A stretch of DNA of 64,000 bases from Streptococcus parasuis (GCF_021654455.1 NZ_AP024276.1:372001-436000); one strand, 5' to 3'. Positions 51,522 through 63,491 are shown, numbered from the stretch's first letter. Notes: generated by a model not told the origin, from the letters alone. A program made the numbers and translations.

Positions 51522-52726
51522 CTTACCAACAACCAAATAAAGACGGATTCTTTGGAGAATACGGCGGTCGATTCGTGCCAGAGACATTGATGACTGCTGT
51601 ATTAGAACTAGAACAGACCTACCGAACTGCCAAAGAAGATCCAGCCTTTCAGGCGGAATTTGAAGAATTGCTTGTCCAGTATGTTGGACGAGAAAATCCC
51701 CTCTACTTTGCCAAACGCCTTACAGATTACTGCGGAGGTGCTAAAATCTATCTAAAACGCGAAGATCTGAATCATACGGGTGCCCATAAAATTAACAATT
51801 CGTTGGGGCAGGTATTGCTTGCGAAACGGATGGGAAAGAAAAAAATTATTGCTGAAACTGGCGCGGGGCAACACGGTGTTGCAACAGCTACCGCAGCAGC
51901 CCTCTTTGATATGGAATGTACCATTTATATGGGGGAAGAGGATGTTAAACGCCAGGCTCTCAACGTTTTTCGCATGGAATTATTAGGTGCAAAGGTTCAT
52001 GCCGTAACGGATGGGTCGCGCGTGCTAAAAGATGCGGTAAATGCAGCTCTTCGAGCTTGGGTTGCTCAAGTTGAAGATACCCATTATGTTATGGGATCTG
52101 TCCTTGGACCAGCACCATTTCCAGAAATTGTCCGTGACTTTCAGAGCGTAATTGGAAAAGAGGCAAAACGTCAATTTGCAGAGATTTCTGGTGGACGGTT
52201 ACCAGATGCTCTCTTGGCATGTATAGGTGGAGGATCTAATGCAATGGGCCTTTTCTATCCTTTTGTGGATGATACCTCTGTTGCAATGTATGGTGTTGAG
52301 GCTGCAGGACTTGGATTGGAGACAGACTTCCATGCGGCAACTTTTGCTAAGGGACGACCAGGAGTTCTTCATGGGGCTTTGATGGATGTTCTACAGGATG
52401 AAAATGGTCAAATTTTAGAAGCATTCTCTATTTCGGCAGGTCTTGATTATCCTGGGATTGGTCCAGAACATAGTTACTTTAATGCAATTGATCGCGCTAC
52501 CTACGTTTCTGTAACAGATGAAGAGGCTTTAGAAGGCTTTAAGCTCTTATCCCGTTTAGAAGGTATTATTCCTGCTCTAGAGTCCAGTCACGCTATTGCA
52601 TATTTGCCAACCCTGGCAAAAGAATTAGGGCCAGATAAATCCATCATTGTTTGTCTTTCAGGTCGAGGGGATAAAGATGTTGCACAAGTTCGAGAAAGGC
52701 TACAAGCAGAAAAAAAGGAGAACTAA
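51518..52726 (+). CDS. trpB: Tryptophan synthase beta chain
   Basis: 402 aa PLP enzyme. PLP lysine K91 in [13 protein letters not shown], catalytic Glu in AETGAGQHG, phosphate-binding GGGSNAMG and C-terminal CLSGRGDKD. Condenses indole with serine. The gene stops one base before the trpA start. Confidence 0.98.
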   Translation: MTYQQPNKDGFFGEYGGRFVPETLMTAVLELEQTYRTAKEDPAFQAEFEELLVQYVGRENPLYFAKRLTDYCGGAKIYLKREDLNHTGAHKINNSLGQVLLAKRMGKKKIIAETGAGQHGVATATAAALFDMECTIYMGEEDVKRQALNVFRMELLGAKVHAVTDGSRVLKDAVNAALRAWVAQVEDTHYVMGSVLGPAPFPEIVRDFQSVIGKEAKRQFAEISGGRLPDALLACIGGGSNAMGLFYPFVDDTSVAMYGVEAAGLGLETDFHAATFAKGRPGVLHGALMDVLQDENGQILEAFSISAGLDYPGIGPEHSYFNAIDRATYVSVTDEEALEGFKLLSRLEGIIPALESSHAIAYLPTLAKELGPDKSIIVCLSGRGDKDVAQVRERLQAEKKEN

Positions 52727-52727
52727 T

Positions 52728-54159
<1,432 letters not shown>

Positions 54160-54165
54160 TGTTTG

Positions 54166-54193
54166 AAAGACAGGTCTTCGGACTTGTCTTTTG
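54166..54193 (+). terminator. Terminator after the glucosidase fragment
   Basis: AAAGACAGGTC-TTCG-GACTTGTCTTT with T-rich tail. It now probably ends the trp operon transcript. Confidence 0.88.
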
Positions 54194-54242
54194 TTATCGT
54201 TTCCACTATAATAAAAATTAGTTAACAATAAAGGAGTTTTGC

Positions 54243-55232
54243 ATGAAATATATCGTAAATAACAGCAATGACCCAGCTTACAACATTGCCCTAGAAGCCT
54301 ATGCATTCAAAGAATTAACTGATATTGATGAAATTTTCATCCTTTGGATTAATGAACCAGCTATCATCATTGGAAAGCATCAAAATGCTATCCAAGAAAT
54401 TAACAAGGAATATACAGATGCTCATGGTATCCATGTTGTTCGCCGTTTGTCCGGTGGTGGAGCGGTTTACCATGATTTAAACAATCTCAACTACACCATT
54501 ATTTCAAATAAATCTGAAGAAGGTGCATTTGACTTTAAAACTTTCTCTAAGCCCGTTATCGATACTCTTGCAACACTCGGCGTAGAGGCTAACTTTACTG
54601 GTCGTAATGACCTTGAAATTGACGGCAAGAAAATTTGTGGTAATGCCCAAGCATATGCAAAAGGTCGTATGATGCACCACGGTTGCTTGCTCTTTGATGT
54701 TGATATGTCTGTCCTAGCAAGTGCTCTTAAAGTCAGCAAAGACAAAATCGAGTCCAAAGGTGTTAAATCCGTTCGTGCCCGTGTGACCAACATTAACAAC
54801 GAGTTGCCAGAGAAGATGACCGTTCTGGAGTTCAAGGATGCCATCCTCAACCAGATGAAGCAAGAATATCCAGAAATGGATGAATATGTGTTGACTGAGG
54901 ATGATTTGGCTCGAATCCAAGAAATCCGTGATTCGCAGTTTGCAACATGGGATTGGACCTACGGTCAAACACCAGAATACACTGTGGAGCGTAGCGTTCG
55001 TTACCCGGCTGGTAAAATCACAACCTATATCAAGGCTGAAAAATCTGTCATCGAATCCATCAAGATTTACGGTGACTTCTTCGGTATTGGGGATGTAGCT
55101 GATGTTGAAGACTTACTAGTTGGTACACGTTATGAATATGCGGATGTACTTGCTAAACTTCAAGAGATTGATACTACTCATTATTTCTCGCGTATGACAA
55201 CAGAAGAAGTCGCAAAAGCGATTGTTGCATAG
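54243..55232 (+). CDS. lplA: Lipoate-protein ligase
   Basis: 329 aa. BPL/LPL catalytic domain: WINEPAIIIGKHQNA, the RRLSGGGAVYHDLNNLNY lipoyl-AMP loop and the GRNDLEIDGKKICGNAQA block with the catalytic Lys. An accessory C-terminal domain follows from about 245. It attaches free lipoate to lipoyl domains; both PdhC and LpdA upstream are natural substrates. AAAGGAG precedes the ATG. No lipoate synthesis gene is in the window. Confidence 0.94.
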   Translation: MKYIVNNSNDPAYNIALEAYAFKELTDIDEIFILWINEPAIIIGKHQNAIQEINKEYTDAHGIHVVRRLSGGGAVYHDLNNLNYTIISNKSEEGAFDFKTFSKPVIDTLATLGVEANFTGRNDLEIDGKKICGNAQAYAKGRMMHHGCLLFDVDMSVLASALKVSKDKIESKGVKSVRARVTNINNELPEKMTVLEFKDAILNQMKQEYPEMDEYVLTEDDLARIQEIRDSQFATWDWTYGQTPEYTVERSVRYPAGKITTYIKAEKSVIESIKIYGDFFGIGDVADVEDLLVGTRYEYADVLAKLQEIDTTHYFSRMTTEEVAKAIVA

Positions 55233-55273
55233 ATTATTGAATGTGAAATTGTTTTCAGTAAAGTATTTTTACT

Positions 55274-55301
55274 TGCACATTTTCTATATTATGGTATAAT
55301 T
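55274..55301 (+). promoter_or_regulatory. Promoter of rpsF-ssb-rpsR
   Basis: TTGCAC (55274-55279), 16-bp spacer, TATAAT (55296-55301). Confidence 0.8.
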
Positions 55302-55309
55302 ATTTTCTG

Positions 55310-55373
55310 TGAGTATCCCTCACTTACTCGTGGCTAGACCATGAGTCATTAGACCAAAAGGAGGAACATATCA
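55310..55373 (+). promoter_or_regulatory. Leader hairpin before rpsF, possible S6:S18 autoregulatory site
   Basis: ACTCGTGG (55326-55333) pairs with CCATGAGT (55339-55346) with one G-T pair, 27 bases before the AAGGAGG of rpsF. In many bacteria the S6:S18 pair binds a structured rpsF leader; whether this hairpin carries the needed bulge was not established. Confidence 0.4.
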
Positions 55374-55664
55374 ATGGCTAAATACGAAATTCTTTATATT
55401 ATTCGTCCAAACATTGAAGAAGAAGCTAAAAACGCTTTGGTAGCACGCTTTGACTCTATCTTGACTGACAACGGTGCAACTATCGTTGAATCAAAAGCAT
55501 GGGAAAAACGTCGCCTTGCATACGAAATCAAAGATTTCCGCGAAGGTTTGTACCATGTCGTTAACGTTGAAGCTAGCAACGATGAAGCTCTTAAAGAGTT
55601 TGACCGTTTGTCAAAAATCAACGGCGACATTCTTCGTCACATGATTGTCAAACTTGACGCGTAA
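55374..55664 (+). CDS. rpsF: 30S ribosomal protein S6
   Basis: 96 aa, full length. Typical start [18 protein letters not shown], the core [20 protein letters not shown] and the end [12 protein letters not shown]. Optimal codons. First of the conserved rpsF-ssb-rpsR operon. Confidence 0.98.
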   Translation: MAKYEILYIIRPNIEEEAKNALVARFDSILTDNGATIVESKAWEKRRLAYEIKDFREGLYHVVNVEASNDEALKEFDRLSKINGDILRHMIVKLDA

Positions 55665-55675
55665 GAAGGTACTTT

Positions 55676-56170
55676 ATGATTAATAATGTAGTATTGGTTG
55701 GTCGCATGACCCGTGATGCAGAACTTCGTTATACTCCGTCTAACCAGGCTGTTGCGACTTTTACCTTGGCGGTTAACCGCAATTTTAAAAATCAAAATGG
55801 TGAACGTGAAGCGGACTTTATTAACGTAGTCATTTGGCGCCAACAAGCTGAAAATTTGGCGAATTGGGCTAAAAAAGGTGCGCTGATTGGTGTTACAGGT
55901 CGTATTCAGACTCGTAGCTATGATAACCAACAGGGGCAACGTGTCTACGTTACAGAGGTAGTTGCAGAAAGTTTCCAACTATTGGAAAGCCGTACTGCCC
56001 GTGAAGGCCAAGGTGGCGGTTATTCAGCTGGTAATTCCTTTGCTGGTGGCAATGATTATAACTCGCCTTATCAAGCGCCTGCGCAATCTACACCGAACTT
56101 CGCTCGAGAAGAAAGTCCATTTGGAGCAAGCAATCCAATGGATATATCAGACGATGACCTACCATTCTAG
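55676..56170 (+). CDS. ssb: Single-stranded DNA-binding protein
   Basis: 164 aa. OB fold at 1-105 ([37 protein letters not shown]), a Gly/Ser/Gln-rich disordered linker and the conserved acidic tip DISDDDLPF that recruits partner proteins. Replication-type SSB, 11 bp after rpsF. Confidence 0.97.
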   Translation: MINNVVLVGRMTRDAELRYTPSNQAVATFTLAVNRNFKNQNGEREADFINVVIWRQQAENLANWAKKGALIGVTGRIQTRSYDNQQGQRVYVTEVVAESFQLLESRTAREGQGGGYSAGNSFAGGNDYNSPYQAPAQSTPNFAREESPFGASNPMDISDDDLPF

Positions 56171-56202
56171 GTCAGAAACTAATAATATAAAGGAGAACAC
56201 AC

Positions 56203-56442
56203 ATGGCTCAACAACGTCGTGGCGGTTTCAAACGCCGTAAAAAAGTTGACTATATCGCAGCTAACAAAATTGAATATGTTGATTACAAAGATACTGAGCT
56301 TCTTAGCCGTTTCATTTCTGAACGTGGAAAAATCCTTCCACGCCGTGTAACTGGAACTTCAGCTAAAAACCAACGTAAAGTAACAACAGCTATCAAACGT
56401 GCTCGCGTTATGGCTCTTTTACCATTCGTAAACGAAGATTAA
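56203..56442 (+). CDS. rpsR: 30S ribosomal protein S18
   Basis: 79 aa, basic. [20 protein letters not shown], the core [19 protein letters not shown] and the end [13 protein letters not shown]. There is no zinc-ribbon cysteine set (C- form). AAGGAGAACACACATG as ribosome site; terminator immediately after. Confidence 0.98.
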   Translation: MAQQRRGGFKRRKKVDYIAANKIEYVDYKDTELLSRFISERGKILPRRVTGTSAKNQRKVTTAIKRARVMALLPFVNED

Positions 56443-56469
56443 AAAAATCGCCCTGTGTGGCGATTTTTT
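56441..56469 (+). terminator. Terminator of rpsR
   Basis: AAATCGCC-CTGTGT-GGCGATTT flanked by A- and T-runs. Confidence 0.93.
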
Positions 56470-56470
56470 C

Positions 56471-56849
56471 TTGCGCTCTAGAAATGCGAAAAGCGCAATA
56501 ACAGTATGGACTGTTTTTTCATGAGCTCGGAAATTAGAAGGCGAATTGAGACCCTGACGGGTCTTTTTAGCTTGCGCCCTAGAAACTGGAAAGGCGCAAC
56601 GGCGAGAGTGGACCGTTTTTTCTTGAGTTTGAAAATTTGAGTACGAGTAATGGTCTGGTGGATTGAAACAGTCTGGGGATAGACTGTTTCAACCCGAGCC
56701 AAGAAATGCAAAAGCGAGGTCCAGTCTGGTGATAGACTGTTTCAACCCGAGCCAAGAAATGCAAAAGCGAGGTCCAGTCTGGTGATAGACTGTTTCAACC
56801 CGAGCCAAGAAATGCAAAAGCGAGGTCCAGTCTGGTGATAGACTGTTTC
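56471..56849. repeat. Tandem array of terminator-like hairpin repeats (family D)
   Basis: After the rpsR terminator come two diverged units of about 100 bp (starting CTTGCGCTCTAGAAATGCG at 56471 and CTTGCGCCCTAGAAACTGG at 56571). Each has a GCGC...GCGC stem and then an AACNG...CNGTTTTTT hairpin. From 56668 follow a partial and three near-identical units with a 53-bp period (56701, 56754, 56807). Each contains CAGTCT-GGTGAT-AGACTG and CCCGAGCCAAGAAATGC. Short frames across it are repeat artefacts. The 540-bp gap holds no gene. Confidence 0.8.
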
Positions 56850-56859
56850 TATGGCTTCC

Positions 56860-56918
56860 TTTTCCAACCTCCAAAGGTTCCCCGAACCTTTGGAGCAATT
56901 TTGATTTTCATTGAGTAT
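56860..56918. repeat. Partial BOX-like element (family C), inverted
   Basis: TTTTCCAACC, CTCCAAAGGTTC-CCC-GAACCTTTGGAG and ATTTTGATTTTCATTGAGTAT match the left end of the element at 36866 in reverse orientation. The other terminal repeat is absent. Confidence 0.65.
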
Positions 56919-56984
56919 CAGATGATTTGATAGCTGGACTGTATAGATAGACAAAAGCGACTGGAAAATCCAATCGCTTTGTTT

Positions 56985-57641
56985 TTATTGAACAGGTGTC
57001 ATAGCACTGCGGATATTATATTTCTTTTTCAAAAGATAACGAATACCGAATGCTGTTGCTCCGATAAGGATAGTAACAATAGGGTGTAAAATAGGATTGA
57101 GTGATGATGGAATCAATGCAGCTAGAATGAAGACGACTGACCAAGCCAAGGTAGCGAGTCCAAGGAAAGCGATGGCCTTCAATAATTTAGGGCGTTGGCC
57201 AGTTTTGATTTGCTCTCTATAAACGAAGTGGTACATAAAGTACATACCAGCGCCGACTCCAAAACCAATGACTAATAAAGTAACTAGACCGTATTGAGCA
57301 CCTTGACCGAAGAGGTTCATCAATCCATTGACACCAGCGATAATTGCTAACATAAGCAAACTAGAATCAACCCACATGAGCCATGGATTTTCATTGTATT
57401 CTACTTGGTCATTCTTCTCTTTAGCAGAAGTAGATTTACTAGATGCCCATTCACTCGGTGCCCCATACAAGTTACGTGCAGTAGTACCATTTTTTTGATT
57501 CTCAATGATAGTCGGTAGAATCTCTTCTAATAACTCTTTTATTTCGCTATCTGATTTTCCATCTTTAATCAGTTGGTTAGTAGCAATATGGATAAATTCT
57601 TGATTTTTCTTCGTCAATCCGTTGATTTCTGTAAATGACAT
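56985..57641 (-). CDS. DUF1129 family membrane protein
   Basis: 218 aa from the ATG at 57641, six bases after AAGGAG; an ATG at 57647 abuts the ribosome site. A cytosolic N-terminal helical part (about 1-80; TKKNQEFIHIATNQLIKDGK, LPTIIENQKNGTTARNLYG) is followed by six hydrophobic segments. This matches the DUF1129 family of lactic acid bacteria, function unknown. It is 15 bp downstream of the CorA gene on the same strand, so the two are probably co-transcribed. Confidence 0.82.
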   Translation of the reverse strand: MSFTEINGLTKKNQEFIHIATNQLIKDGKSDSEIKELLEEILPTIIENQKNGTTARNLYGAPSEWASSKSTSAKEKNDQVEYNENPWLMWVDSSLLMLAIIAGVNGLMNLFGQGAQYGLVTLLVIGFGVGAGMYFMYHFVYREQIKTGQRPKLLKAIAFLGLATLAWSVVFILAALIPSSLNPILHPIVTILIGATAFGIRYLLKKKYNIRSAMTPVQ

Positions 57642-57656
57642 ATTCATCTCCTTAAG

Positions 57657-58601
57657 TTAAAACCATCTCTTACGAATGAAGTAGAAGGTAAGTGATAAGC
57701 TAATAGCAAAGGCAAATAGGATAATCCACCAAAATGCATATGGGATATCATTAAATGGGATAATATTATCCTTGAAGTTCATACCGTAGGCAGAAAATAC
57801 CATGGTTGGAATAGACATAACAATGGTCATGAGAGCCAATGTCTTCATGATTGTATTCTGGTTATTTGAGATAACGGAAGCAAAGGCATGTGTCATCGAA
57901 TTCAAGATGGAACCATAGATATCTGCCATCTCAATAGCCTGTTGCGTTTCGACTAATGTATCTTCCAACAAATCTTCATCTTCTTCATATTTCCGAAGTA
58001 AGCGTGTAGAACTTGCCAGTTTTTTAACCAATCGTTCATTGGTTTTTAGGGAAGCTTTGAAGTAGACGATTGTTTTTTCCAATTCCATCAGTACAATTAG
58101 TTCTTCGTTTCGTGTTGCTTCATGCAGTTGTTTTTCAATTTCTTCGCTCTTTCTGTCAATTGTACGTAGGGCAGAAAGATATAGCTGGGCATTACGATAG
58201 AGAATTTGGAAAACAAAACGAGATTTCATAAAGGTAAAGAAATTTCGTATGCGACGATGAATAAATTGTTCAAATAATGGTAACTCTTCTAAACAAGTAG
58301 TGATGATGGCTTCATCTGTCAAAATGATGCCGAGCGGAATAGTGATGTAATACGTTTTATTATTCCGTTCTTCCAAAATAGGGACGTCTACGATAATGAG
58401 TGTATAGTCATCTTCAACAGTAATACGAGAAGATTCCTCAGCATCGAGTGGAGCCCGTAAATCGGCAATGTCAATCTTGTAGTGCTCAGCTACTTCCATA
58501 GATTCGCTCTGGGAGGGGTTAACCAAATTAATCCAAGCCCCTGGTTCAAAGGTTTGGATTTCTTCTAAATCAGTCATTGTTGATAGAAAAATCTGTTTCA
58601 T
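57657..58601 (-). CDS. corA: CorA-type divalent cation transporter
   Basis: 314 aa from the ATG at 58601 (AAAAGGAGGGCAAAGATATG); the longer upstream frame has no ribosome site. Large cytosolic N-terminal domain, a long helix (about 180-255) and two C-terminal membrane helices with the signature YGMNF at the pore mouth and a basic C-terminus. Likely magnesium (or cobalt/nickel) uptake. Short CorA lineage as in other streptococci. Confidence 0.92.
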   Translation of the reverse strand: MKQIFLSTMTDLEEIQTFEPGAWINLVNPSQSESMEVAEHYKIDIADLRAPLDAEESSRITVEDDYTLIIVDVPILEERNNKTYYITIPLGIILTDEAIITTCLEELPLFEQFIHRRIRNFFTFMKSRFVFQILYRNAQLYLSALRTIDRKSEEIEKQLHEATRNEELIVLMELEKTIVYFKASLKTNERLVKKLASSTRLLRKYEEDEDLLEDTLVETQQAIEMADIYGSILNSMTHAFASVISNNQNTIMKTLALMTIVMSIPTMVFSAYGMNFKDNIIPFNDIPYAFWWIILFAFAISLSLTFYFIRKRWF

Positions 58602-58800
58602 ATCTTTGCCCTCCTTTTGATTTGATTCGTTAACGCAACCTCTATTATACCAAAAAAGTACCATAACGGAAAGGTTTTCTGAATAAATGTGATATAATAT
58701 GAAGACGTTTAATAAGTAAGTTGTACGGATTTTTAAGGGGTTGAATGATTGAAAATTATAGTCCAAACCTTTTTCTCTTTCAACTAATGAAAGTCCTTGA

Positions 58801-59429
58801 GGAAGGAAATGAACACGTGCTAAATGCGGTGTGAAAAAGTACTAGTTGCCTCATGTTTCAGCATGGAAACTGGCTTCTGCGTCGTAGACATCTGTGCTTT
58901 CTTCGGCTTTCGACCTGTGAAAGCACTAGTTGTCTTGACGGGGGTGCGTCTTCGAAATCAAAGATTTCGGACTTACCGCCTATTTTCACCTTGCGTTTTA
59001 CGGGCTTTGTATCTTAGAAAGGAAATGAACACGTGCTAATGATGTTGGTGAAATGAGGAAAACTGCGTTTTCCCTACTTCCCGATTGTATCAGTCTCCCA
59101 GACTGTTACAACGCCCTCTGTATCTTAAGAAAGGATTTGAATGCGTGCTAAAAGCGTCGAGTTTTATACGGTTTCTTGACGTGAGATTTTCAAAACGATA
59201 TTTTTTGAAAATCGAGCTAATACAAGATATAGAAATTGCCCATAGGCAGTTTCGTCTGGTGACGCGGAGTTAATCGACCGTCACCAGTTATCTTGTGAAC
59301 GCACTTATAATTAGAAAGGAAATGAACACGCCCTAAACGCTGTGTGAAAAAGATAAATCCTCCTAGAGCGTTAACGCTCTTCGTCGAATTTCCTATTTTC
59401 ACCTTGCGTTTTACGGGCTTTGTATCTTA
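58801..59429 (-). repeat. Tandem array of four family A-type elements upstream of uvrA
   Basis: Units start with GGAAATGAACACGTGCTAA or close variants at about 58801, 59017, 59129 and 59314, and most end TTTGTATCTTA or a variant, with the next unit following directly. Unit 1 and unit 4 end with the same 37-bp segment ending CGGGCTTTGTATCTTA. Unit 4 folds: CCCTAAACGC with GCGTTTTACGGG, GTGTGAAAAAGATAAAT with ATTTCCTATTTTCAC, and the tip AGAGCGTTAACGCTCT. It is the reverse orientation of the pdh and rRNA copies. The array fills most of the 832-bp gap between corA and uvrA. Confidence 0.7.
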
Positions 59430-59433
59430 AATT
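59314..59433 (+). promoter_or_regulatory. uvrA leader: Shine-Dalgarno-like site, hairpin, start codon
   Basis: TTAGAAAGGAAATGAAC (around 59311) stands left of the unit 4 hairpin and CTTTGTATCTTAAATT right of it, followed by the uvrA ATG at 59434. No ribosome site occurs in the 20 bases before this ATG. Folding would bring the AGAAAGGA to within about 20-25 nt of the ATG. Confidence 0.45.
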
Positions 59434-62259
59434 ATGCAAGAAAATATTGTAATTCATGGGGCGCGTGCCCATAATTTAAAAAACATTGATGTGACCATTC
59501 CGCGTGAGAAGTTGGTGGTGGTGACTGGTTTGTCAGGGTCTGGTAAGTCGAGTTTGGCTTTTGATACCTTGTATGCCGAAGGTCAACGTCGTTATGTGGA
59601 GTCTTTGTCTGCCTATGCTCGTCAGTTCTTGGGCAACATGGACAAGCCTGATGTGGATTCCATAGAGGGGCTCAGCCCTGCTATTTCCATAGACCAAAAA
59701 ACAACCTCGCGTAACCCACGCTCGACAGTGGGGACGGCTACTGAAATCAATGATTATCTCCGTTTGCTCTATGCACGGGTCGGAGTTCCTTACTGTATCA
59801 ATGGTCATGGTGCAATTGCGGCATCTTCAGTCGAACAAATCGTTGATGAGGTTTTGGAATTGCCTGAACGTCAGCGGTTACAAATCTTGGCGCCGATTGT
59901 ACGTAAGAAAAAAGGGCAACATAAGACGATTTTTGAAAAAATTCAGAAGGATGGCTATGTTCGGGTCCGTGTCAATGGAGATGTCTATGATGTGTCGGAA
60001 GTTCCAGAGTTGTCAAAGAGTAAGGCACATAATATTGAGGTTGTTGTCGATCGGATAGTCATCAAAGAGGGCATTCGTTCTCGCTTGTTTGATTCGGTTG
60101 AGGCAGCGCTTCGAATTGCAGACGGCTATGTTATCATCGATACCATGGATGACAAGGAAATGCTATTCTCCGAATACTATGCCTGTCCAGTTTGTGGTTT
60201 TACGGTGCCAGAGTTAGAACCTCGTCTTTTCTCATTTAATGCTCCTTTTGGGTCTTGTAGTGATTGTGATGGGCTTGGCATGAAGCTCGAAGTGGATACA
60301 GATTTGATAGTCCCAGATGCCAGCAAGACCTTGCGTGAAGGTGCTTTAGCCCCTTGGAATCCAATTTCATCGAATTATTATCCTCAAATGTTGGAACAGG
60401 CCATGAATCACTTTGGGATAGATATGGATACGCCATTCGAGCAGCTAACTGAGGTTGAAAAAAATCTGATTTTCAATGGCTCTGATGGGAAAGAATTCCA
60501 TTTCCACTATGAAAATGAATTTGGTGGGGTGCGGGATATTGATATTCCATTTGAAGGATTGATTACGAATATAAACCGCCGCTACCGTGAAACCAATAGT
60601 GATTATACACGGACAGTCATGAAGACTTACATGAATGAATTGACCTGTGGGACCTGCCACGGCTATCGCCTCAATGACCAAGCTCTTTCTGTTAAGGTTG
60701 GTGGGGAGGAGGGACTTCATATCGGGCAGTTGTCTGACTTATCCGTAGCGGATCATTTGCAAGTCATTGAAAATCTGACCTTGTCTGAAAATGAAGCGAC
60801 GATTGCTACGCCAATTGTCAAGGAAATCAAGGATCGCCTGACTTTCCTCAACAACGTTGGTCTTAACTACCTGACGCTGTCCCGAGCAGCTGGGACCCTA
60901 TCAGGTGGTGAGAGTCAGCGGATTCGTTTGGCGACTCAGATTGGCTCAAACCTGTCTGGTGTCCTTTACATCTTGGATGAGCCGTCAATTGGTCTGCACC
61001 AGCGGGACAATGACCGTCTGATTGCTAGTCTTAAGAAAATGCGTGATTTGGGCAATACATTGATTGTGGTGGAGCATGATGAGGACACCATGCGTGAGGC
61101 GGACTGGTTGATTGACATTGGTCCAGGTGCGGGTGTCTTTGGTGGAGAAGTTGTTGCTTCCGGGACTCCGGATCAAGTTGCTAAAAATAAAAAGTCTATT
61201 ACAGGCCAGTACCTTTCTGGGAAGCGCCAAATTCCAGTTCCTTTAGAGCGTCGTGTTGGAAATGGTCGTTTCTTAGAGGTGATAGGTGCCAAAGAAAACA
61301 ACCTGCAAGATGTAACAGTTCGTTTCCCACTTGGAAAATTTGTAGCGGTGACAGGGGTGTCTGGCTCTGGTAAGTCAACTTTGGTCAATTCCATTTTGAA
61401 AAAAGCTATTGCACAGAAACTCAATCGCAATTCGGACAAGCCAGGCAAGTTCAAGTCCATTTCTGGAATTGAACATTTGGATCGCCTGATTGATATTGAC
61501 CAAAGCCCGATTGGACGGACACCGCGTTCCAACCCAGCCACTTACACAGGTGTATTTGATGACATTCGAGACCTCTTTGCTCAGACCAATGAAGCGAAAA
61601 TCCGTGGCTACAAGAAGGGACGCTTCTCCTTTAACGTCAAAGGTGGTCGTTGTGAAGCTTGTTCTGGTGACGGGATCATCAAGATTGAAATGCACTTCCT
61701 TCCAGACGTATTTGTCCCATGTGAAGTCTGCCATGGTCAACGCTATAATTCTGAAACCTTGGAAGTACACTACAAGGAGAAAAATATTGCTCAGGTCCTT
61801 GATATGACGGTCAATGATGCGGTGGAATTCTTTAAACATATTCCAAAAATCGAACGGAAGCTCCGCACCATTCAAGATGTGGGCTTGGGTTATGTTACTC
61901 TTGGACAACCTGCGACAACCCTGTCAGGTGGTGAAGCCCAACGGATGAAATTGGCATCGGAGCTTCACAAGCGATCAACTGGTAAATCTCTCTATATTCT
62001 GGATGAGCCAACGACTGGCCTGCATACCGAGGATATTGCCCAGTTACTCAAGGTCTTGGCCCGCTTTGTCGATGACGGTAATACTGTTCTGGTCATTGAG
62101 CACAATTTGGATGTGATTAAGACAGCTGACCACATTATTGATATGGGACCAGAGGGTGGTATTGGTGGTGGTACTGTTGTCGCAACAGGAACACCAGAAG
62201 AAGTTGCTCAAAATCCATCTAGCTTCACAGGCCAATATCTGAAAATGAAGTTGAAATAA
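59434..62259 (+). CDS. uvrA: Excinuclease ABC subunit A
   Basis: 941 aa. Two ABC ATPase halves: Walker [15 protein letters not shown] near 31 and [13 protein letters not shown] near 645, ABC signatures [12 protein letters not shown] and [12 protein letters not shown], zinc-binding CPVCGF...CSDCDG and CEACSGDG...CEVCHG. Damage recognition in nucleotide excision repair with UvrB. Full length. The start is fixed by the family N-terminus ([17 protein letters not shown]). Confidence 0.98.
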   Translation: MQENIVIHGARAHNLKNIDVTIPREKLVVVTGLSGSGKSSLAFDTLYAEGQRRYVESLSAYARQFLGNMDKPDVDSIEGLSPAISIDQKTTSRNPRSTVGTATEINDYLRLLYARVGVPYCINGHGAIAASSVEQIVDEVLELPERQRLQILAPIVRKKKGQHKTIFEKIQKDGYVRVRVNGDVYDVSEVPELSKSKAHNIEVVVDRIVIKEGIRSRLFDSVEAALRIADGYVIIDTMDDKEMLFSEYYACPVCGFTVPELEPRLFSFNAPFGSCSDCDGLGMKLEVDTDLIVPDASKTLREGALAPWNPISSNYYPQMLEQAMNHFGIDMDTPFEQLTEVEKNLIFNGSDGKEFHFHYENEFGGVRDIDIPFEGLITNINRRYRETNSDYTRTVMKTYMNELTCGTCHGYRLNDQALSVKVGGEEGLHIGQLSDLSVADHLQVIENLTLSENEATIATPIVKEIKDRLTFLNNVGLNYLTLSRAAGTLSGGESQRIRLATQIGSNLSGVLYILDEPSIGLHQRDNDRLIASLKKMRDLGNTLIVVEHDEDTMREADWLIDIGPGAGVFGGEVVASGTPDQVAKNKKSITGQYLSGKRQIPVPLERRVGNGRFLEVIGAKENNLQDVTVRFPLGKFVAVTGVSGSGKSTLVNSILKKAIAQKLNRNSDKPGKFKSISGIEHLDRLIDIDQSPIGRTPRSNPATYTGVFDDIRDLFAQTNEAKIRGYKKGRFSFNVKGGRCEACSGDGIIKIEMHFLPDVFVPCEVCHGQRYNSETLEVHYKEKNIAQVLDMTVNDAVEFFKHIPKIERKLRTIQDVGLGYVTLGQPATTLSGGEAQRMKLASELHKRSTGKSLYILDEPTTGLHTEDIAQLLKVLARFVDDGNTVLVIEHNLDVIKTADHIIDMGPEGGIGGGTVVATGTPEEVAQNPSSFTGQYLKMKLK

Positions 62260-62270
62260 GCAAGTTAATA

Positions 62271-62292
62271 AAGTCGCTCTAGCGGCTTTTTG
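62271..62292 (+). terminator. Terminator of uvrA
   Basis: AAGTCGCT-CT-AGCGGCTT plus TTT, 12 nt after the stop. Confidence 0.85.
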
Positions 62293-62367
62293 CTTGTCCT
62301 GCTAAGAATTTATTGGTATTTATCTTCATTTCTGCTATAATAGTTACAAAATCTTCGGAGGTGTAGG

Positions 62368-63429
62368 ATGCAAAAAAGACTTGGGAAATTTGAAGCAAAA
62401 TTAGCTCAATCAGAGGTTGGCGGAATCTTAGTGACAGGGCAAAATAATATTTATTATTTAACCGGTTTTTGGGGAACGGAGGCGACAGTGTTCATCAGTA
62501 GCAAACGTCGCTTGTTTGTGACTGATTCGCGTTATACCTTGATAGCCAAGGCATCAGTAAAAGGTTTTGATATTATCGAGAGCCGTTTTGCCCTTGAAGA
62601 GATTGCAAAGGTGATTAAGGAAGATGGGGTTGAAACCATTGGTTTTGATAGCGAGGTGACCTATGGTTTCTATCAAAGTCTGACCAGCATTTTTGAGGAA
62701 TATCAACTGGTTGCTATGTCAAACTTTATCGAAGACTTGCGCATGATTAAGGATGAAAAAGAAATTGCGACCATTCGCCGTGCATGTCAAATTTCGGATC
62801 AGGCTTTTATTGATGTTCTTGACTTTATCAAACCAGGTCAGACGACTGAGATGGACATCAATCATTTCCTTGACCATCGCATGCGTCAACTAGGTGCAGA
62901 AGGGGGATCATTTGAGTTTATCGTGGCATCTGGCTACCGCTCTGCTATGCCTCATGGAAGAGCATCTGAAAAGGTTATCCAAACTGGTGAGACCTTGACG
63001 CTGGATTTTGGTTGCTATTACCAACATTATGTCAGCGATATGACACGGACCATCCATATCGGTCATGTGACAGATCAAGAGCGTGAGATTTACGATGTGG
63101 TCTTGCGGGCCAATAAGGCTTTAATTGAGCAAGCCAAGGAAGGAGTCACCTACCGCGAGTTTGACGCTATTCCTCGTGAGATTATCAATGCGGCGGGGTA
63201 CGGAGCCAACTTTACACATGGCATCGGTCACGGTATCGGTTTAGATATTCATGAGTATCCGTATTTTGGAAAATCTGACGAAGCTATCAAGGCAGGTATG
63301 GTCTTGACGGATGAGCCGGGTATCTATTTGGATGACAAATATGGTGTCCGGATTGAAGATGACTTATTAATCACTGAAACAGGGTGTGAAGTTTTGACGC
63401 TAGCTCCAAAAGAATTGATTGTCATTTGA
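62368..63429 (+). CDS. pepP: Xaa-Pro peptidase, M24 family
   Basis: 353 aa. Creatinase-like N-terminal domain (1-125) and pita-bread M24 catalytic domain. Metal ligands visible: Asp in LTLDFGCYYQHYVSDMTRT, His in HGIGHGIGLDIHE, Glu in VLTDEPGIY and RIEDDLLIT. Removes N-terminal residues preceding proline; aminopeptidase P or prolidase (PepQ) cannot be separated by eye, but the length and the neighbouring efp gene are typical of the PepP-efp pair. GGAGGTGTAGGATG as ribosome site. Confidence 0.9.
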   Translation: MQKRLGKFEAKLAQSEVGGILVTGQNNIYYLTGFWGTEATVFISSKRRLFVTDSRYTLIAKASVKGFDIIESRFALEEIAKVIKEDGVETIGFDSEVTYGFYQSLTSIFEEYQLVAMSNFIEDLRMIKDEKEIATIRRACQISDQAFIDVLDFIKPGQTTEMDINHFLDHRMRQLGAEGGSFEFIVASGYRSAMPHGRASEKVIQTGETLTLDFGCYYQHYVSDMTRTIHIGHVTDQEREIYDVVLRANKALIEQAKEGVTYREFDAIPREIINAAGYGANFTHGIGHGIGLDIHEYPYFGKSDEAIKAGMVLTDEPGIYLDDKYGVRIEDDLLITETGCEVLTLAPKELIVI

Positions 63430-63491
63430 GAAATTTGCTGATTTATGGTAAAATAAAACGAATAAATTATTTTTAAGAGGTAAACATTCAA

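Noticed and set aside
56668..56849. CRISPR array candidate
   Set aside because: The 53-bp units are contiguous near-identical copies without unique spacers, and no cas genes are present.
56579..56954. Minus-strand open frames encoding a repeated FLARVETVYHQTG peptide
   Set aside because: They are translations of the 53-bp DNA repeat array, lack ribosome sites, and contain no sequence outside the repeat; not genes.
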